Shown here in pieces: positions 11,734 to 14,564 of a stretch of 14,564 nucleotides of DNA. Below the pieces are notes generated by a model. The model saw nothing but the letters and a program-made list of their open reading frames with translations. It ran no database searches and had not been told where the DNA came from. Source of the DNA: Thermoproteota archaeon. Lineage in GTDB: Archaea > Korarchaeota > Korarchaeia > B14-G2. How positions within the stretch are numbered: position 1 is the first letter of the stretch; each line of letters begins with the position of its first letter. The position numbers and the translations under genes are program-made. The stretch covers positions 1 to 14,564 of the forward strand of contig QMWA01000023.1 of NCBI GenBank assembly GCA_003661385.1. The letters run 5' to 3'.

Positions 11734-13560
11734 CTAACGTGTGAAGCCATGCTCGCTGTGAGCTGCTGACTGAGCTTTCACCTTAGCTCTTCTCAGCAGG
11801 ATCGTTAGGGATATGAGGACAGCTAGTGCTGCAGCCATCGTTGCGAGCAGTGGAAAGCTCAGCTCAGGCTGCTGTAGCTTCTGCTGGCTTTCAGTCGCTG
11901 CTGGCTGGAGTATGAGCTCTGTTGCCTGGGGCTCTGAGCTAGGAGAGAACGATGGCTCTACTAGCTCTGAGGGGCTCTGAGGAGCTGGCGTCTGGGAGGG
12001 CCAGCTGGCCTCTGGTGTAGCTGTTGCAGGTGCAGCTGGTGGAGGCACAGCTTCCACTTCCACTACTCGGGTGTCTAGGACGTAGTCTCCATGTGCTAGC
12101 AGTATGGTGATGTTTAGTGTGCCCTCTGACTCAGCTAGCAGCTTGAATACGGCTTCTCCTATGGCTCCTGGCTCTACCTCGACTGTCGCATACTCAGGGG
12201 ATATCCTGGCGCCAGTGGCATTGCATATCACTTTAGCTGCGATGTAGGCTTCACCTGTGTTTATCACATACACTTTGAGGTAGCTTTCCTCTCCTAGAGC
12301 CACCTGGGCTGGGACATCTATGCTTGCTATGCTTGCCTCCGCTACCTTCAGCTCTGCCTGCGGGGTTTCCTGCTGCTCCTCCTCAGTTTGAGGGGGCTCT
12401 CCCTGTAGGTGGCTTACTCTGAAGACGTACATCCTCGTGAAAGTGTCCTTCCACTTCCTTCCCGTTGATAGGTCGCTTATGAAGTCTATTTCCACTGCAT
12501 ATGAGCCTGGTGTGGCGTTGGCGGGGACTTTCCACTCCACATTAGAGAACACCACCCTGCTCCCAGGATAAAGCACCTTGGGTGGAAGCGGGTCTAGCTC
12601 GTATCTCACACCACTTGGATCTACTATTGTTATGCTCAAGTAGAAGGTTCCCTCGGTGTTCCCTATGTTCTCCACCACTATGTACAGGCTGACGGCCTCT
12701 CCTGGGTAATAGGAGTTCTTGGAGGGCTCCACGACGACAACGTGGAACACTGGAGCAAGCTCCATTACCACGGTGAATATCACCTGCTCCACGAAGTCGT
12801 CTTCATACCTCGCTATGCTATGTGGGTCTTGGATGCAGTCCACTGCTATCTTGTACTCACCTAGCTCAGCATCCTCTGGAATAGTCCAGCTGACTTCTCT
12901 GGCTACTAGCCCATATCCAGGGGAGAGGTAGGCTGGTGGCTCCACTATAATGGTGTAGTTTTTCCCTGATGGCGAGATGAACGTGACAACTATGTAAAAG
13001 TACGCGGGCTTAACCCCGATGTTCCTGACCTTAATATGGACTACAGCATTCTCTCCTCTAGCATACACCTTGGACTCTGCTGTGACTGTTATGCTGAAGA
13101 GGGGGCCAGGTATAGGCGTGGGCTTAGCATATACCCTGAAGAGCACGATCTCACTGAGGTCGTCATCCCACTTCTCAGACTTGTCAGCATGCTTCCAGCA
13201 GTCGACTCTAACCCTATACCTTCCCTCTGGAGCATTATCAGGTATGGTCCATGTGAATTGGATCTGGTCTGTGGTGGCTCCCACGTCCAGGAAGATGGGG
13301 CCGCTTAGAGGAAGCTCGTACACGTTGTTATCTGGGCCTACTATCTCCACACCCAGGTAGAATGTGGCCATTTCATCTCCAACGTTCTTCACAGTCACTA
13401 TTATCGTCGCTGTCTCACCTTGTGTATAGCTTCCCTTATCAGAGGTGACTGATATGGTGAAGAAGGGGCCTGGGTGAGCAGCTGAGGGGGGTAAGCTGGA
13501 CGCTAGGAGCATAACTGCTATGAAGAAGGCTGCTGCTATGAAGGAGCGAGATGCATGCAT
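11734..13560 (-). CDS. Secreted, C-terminally anchored protein with three tandem beta-sandwich (CARDB-like) repeats
   Basis: I do not recognise a specific function. From ATG 13560 the 608-residue product has a Sec signal peptide (about 1-28: MHASRSF then a hydrophobic stretch ending PPSAA). Three repeats of about 115 residues follow (near 31-144, 152-265 and 269-382), each starting P-x-F-x-[IV]-x-V and containing Y-x-x-GE-x-[AV], V-[KRE]-N-[VI]G, a W-[TK]-[IV]P strand and G-x-Y-x-[VI]-x-[VI]-D. A Gln/Glu-rich linker leads to a fourth, shorter CARDB-like domain (about 405-503), a Pro/Ser/Thr-rich spacer (505-563) and one membrane helix (about 568-589) followed by RRAK. This predicts an extracellular adhesion or ligand-binding protein anchored in the membrane. 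The spacer is a plausible O-glycosylation target. An upstream GTG at 13569 is the alternative start. Confidence 0.85.
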   Translation of the reverse strand: MHASRSFIAAAFFIAVMLLASSLPPSAAHPGPFFTISVTSDKGSYTQGETATIIVTVKNVGDEMATFYLGVEIVGPDNNVYELPLSGPIFLDVGATTDQIQFTWTIPDNAPEGRYRVRVDCWKHADKSEKWDDDLSEIVLFRVYAKPTPIPGPLFSITVTAESKVYARGENAVVHIKVRNIGVKPAYFYIVVTFISPSGKNYTIIVEPPAYLSPGYGLVAREVSWTIPEDAELGEYKIAVDCIQDPHSIARYEDDFVEQVIFTVVMELAPVFHVVVVEPSKNSYYPGEAVSLYIVVENIGNTEGTFYLSITIVDPSGVRYELDPLPPKVLYPGSRVVFSNVEWKVPANATPGSYAVEIDFISDLSTGRKWKDTFTRMYVFRVSHLQGEPPQTEEEQQETPQAELKVAEASIASIDVPAQVALGEESYLKVYVINTGEAYIAAKVICNATGARISPEYATVEVEPGAIGEAVFKLLAESEGTLNITILLAHGDYVLDTRVVEVEAVPPPAAPATATPEASWPSQTPAPQSPSELVEPSFSPSSEPQATELILQPAATESQQKLQQPELSFPLLATMAAALAVLISLTILLRRAKVKAQSAAHSEHGFTR

Positions 13561-13593
13561 GAGCACCACTTAGGAGGTTTCTGCCGAGCACTG

Positions 13594-13604
13594 TAATTAA
13601 TTTT
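13594..13604 (-). promoter_or_regulatory. AT-rich TATA element for the surface protein gene
   Basis: AAAATTAATTA on the minus strand is centred about 26 nt before position 13573, placing transcription start 4-13 nt upstream of GTG 13569/ATG 13560. A nearly leaderless message is implied. Confidence 0.5.
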
Positions 13605-13644
13605 ACGTCAAGCACTATGAGAGTTACGCTACATCACGCATAGG

Positions 13645-13677
13645 AGCCAGCTAAGGTGGCTGCCTTAGATGCTGGCT
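13645..13677. repeat. Bulged inverted repeat between divergent genes
   Basis: AGCCAGC (13645-13651) pairs with GCTGGCT (13671-13677) and TAAGG (13652-13656) pairs with CCTTA (13663-13667). This gives 12 bp with a 3-nt bulge (GAT) on one side and a 6-nt loop. It lies between the two outward-facing TATA elements, so it could be a shared operator or a short structured RNA. It has no T-run and does not resemble an archaeal terminator. Confidence 0.4.
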
Positions 13678-13719
13678 TACTTCACACTGAAGCAGAGAAG
13701 TGCTGAGCAGCTGGTAAAA

Positions 13720-13729
13720 GTTTTAAACC
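13720..13729 (+). promoter_or_regulatory. TATA box for the FAD/2Fe-2S oxidoreductase gene
   Basis: GTTTTAAACC, preceded by an A-rich BRE-like AAAAG, predicts transcription start near 13751. The leader would be about 14 nt and would contain the ribosome site GAGGGGA (13754-13760). Confidence 0.6.
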
Positions 13730-13764
13730 ACGCGGGGTAGCGGCTAGGCGAAAGAGGGGATGTC

Positions 13765-14564
13765 TTGGCGGACTTAAGGATCCGAGAGCACCCTATACTC
13801 GAGTTTGAGCGTGGAAAAGAGGTTACGATATACTTTGAGGGGAAGCCTGTCAAGGCTTATGAGAACGAGACCATAGCTGCAGCACTTTATGCGAGTGGTG
13901 TCAAGGTTTTCAGTAGGAGCTTCAAGTACAGGAGAGCAAGGGGCTTCTTCTGCGCAATAGGAAGGTGCTCAGCCTGCATGATGGAAGTGGATGGAGTACC
14001 CAACGTCAGGACATGCATGGTTCAGGTCAGAGATGGCATGAAGGTGAGGAGGCAAAAGGGGTGGCCTAGCACAGAGCTAGACCTGCTGGCTCCAGTGCTT
14101 AGCAGAATGGATCTTTCTTCATCAGCATATCTCAAAAGGATGGCCAGGCCCTCAGCTCTCAGGAGGATTTACCTGAAGCTCATGAGGAAGTTCACTGGCA
14201 TAGGCAGCGCTAAGGCGGTGGGGGGAGGAGCTAAGAGGCCTGAAGTCTATGACGTGGAGGTAGCTGTAGTGGGAGGGGGGCCAGCAGGGCTGATGGCAGC
14301 TATTGAAGCAGGGCAGCTCTGTAGGAGCGTGCTGCTGATCGACGACAAGCACAAGCTGGGAGGGCAGCTGATAAAGCAGACCCACAAGTTCTTCGGGAAT
14401 GTCAGCTACTGCGCTGGGCGCAGAGGCTTCAAGCTAGCTGAGGAGATGACTGAGAAGATCTCGAAGATGAGCAGCGTCAAGGTGCTCACATCGACTTCAG
14501 CGTTCGCATACTACCCTGGAGAGGGGTTCCTCGCTGCTGTGAGAGATGGAAGCAGGATAGTCAA
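13765..14564 (+). CDS. 2Fe-2S/FAD oxidoreductase, sarcosine oxidase alpha/HcnA type (cut by right edge)
   Basis: The visible 266 residues begin with a 2Fe-2S ferredoxin-like domain whose ligands are Cys63, Cys68, Cys71 and Cys84 (CAIGRCSAC then RTC). A linker leads to a Rossmann FAD motif GGGPAG (170-175) and then GGQLIKQTHKFFG. This order is that of sarcosine oxidase alpha, HcnA and related amine or imino-acid dehydrogenase subunits. In those complexes the protein takes electrons from a partner that oxidises the amine or amino acid; here the partner, if any, would lie beyond the window. The start is TTG 13765 with GAGGGGA just upstream. An ATG at 13760 is in another frame and stops after five codons. 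The 3' end is missing, so family placement within the group is uncertain. Confidence 0.85.
   Translation, partial: MADLRIREHPILEFERGKEVTIYFEGKPVKAYENETIAAALYASGVKVFSRSFKYRRARGFFCAIGRCSACMMEVDGVPNVRTCMVQVRDGMKVRRQKGWPSTELDLLAPVLSRMDLSSSAYLKRMARPSALRRIYLKLMRKFTGIGSAKAVGGGAKRPEVYDVEVAVVGGGPAGLMAAIEAGQLCRSVLLIDDKHKLGGQLIKQTHKFFGNVSYCAGRRGFKLAEEMTEKISKMSSVKVLTSTSAFAYYPGEGFLAAVRDGSRIV

Noticed and set aside
13019-13360. Plus-strand ORFs opposite the surface protein gene
   Set aside because: They are complementary shadows of the repeat-containing protein, without recognisable motifs.
13570-13764. C/D-box small RNA in the intergenic region (TATGAGA near 13616 and CTGA near 13687)
   Set aside because: The C-box match is poor, no internal C'/D' pair is convincing, and the spacing is not typical.
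13760-13777. ATG at 13760 as start of the right-edge gene
   Set aside because: That frame ends after five codons; the 2Fe-2S protein is in the frame of TTG 13765.
1-14564. CRISPR array, insertion sequence, phage genes or attachment site at the tRNA
   Set aside because: I saw no regularly spaced repeats, transposase or integrase motifs, or duplicated tRNA 3' end.

Overview
The window reads as chromosomal DNA of a thermophilic archaeon, most likely a crenarchaeote or another member of the TACK group. The support is RIO2 kinase, a UPF0282 hydrolase and an archaeal-type tRNA-Asp with an encoded CCA. TTTAAA-like TATA boxes lie about 26 nt from the likely starts, Arg is mostly AGG/AGA, and several starts are TTG or GTG. 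I cannot name the genus. There is no phage, transposon, CRISPR or rRNA signal, and the genes are tightly packed.

Left part (1-4484). A metallo-beta-lactamase (MBL) fold nuclease-like gene runs off the left edge on the minus strand, next to tRNA-Asp(GTC). Two overlapping plus-strand genes follow: a divergent GT-C/GT87-like membrane protein and a PMT/GT39 protein mannosyltransferase. The second converges with, and overlaps, a QueT-type S-component gene. Divergent from queT is a UPF0282 MBL hydrolase, which in turn converges on the next block.

Middle-left block (4071-7193, minus strand) is a likely four-gene operon: aldehyde dehydrogenase, SCP2-like small protein (TTG start), RIO2 kinase (TTG start) and a DNPH1/RCL-like nucleotide N-glycosidase. 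The gaps are 1-9 nt.

Central block (7246-11730, plus strand) is the most unusual part. It has three overlapping genes: a single polypeptide joining a winged-helix DNA-binding domain, a full HdrA flavoprotein and an MvhD domain, followed by the small and large subunits of a group-3-like [NiFe] hydrogenase. HdrB and HdrC are absent from the window. The fusion gene and the aldehyde dehydrogenase diverge from a roughly 50-nt region whose only TATA-like element is flanked by a 7-bp direct repeat. This invites the hypothesis that the electron-transfer protein regulates its own operon and the divergent aldehyde-oxidation genes.

Right part (11734-14564). A secreted, C-terminally anchored protein with three tandem beta-sandwich repeats lies on the minus strand. 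It diverges, across a 204-nt intergenic region with a bulged inverted repeat, from a 2Fe-2S/FAD oxidoreductase (sarcosine oxidase alpha/HcnA type) that is cut by the right edge. No gene-free stretch exceeds 300 nt.
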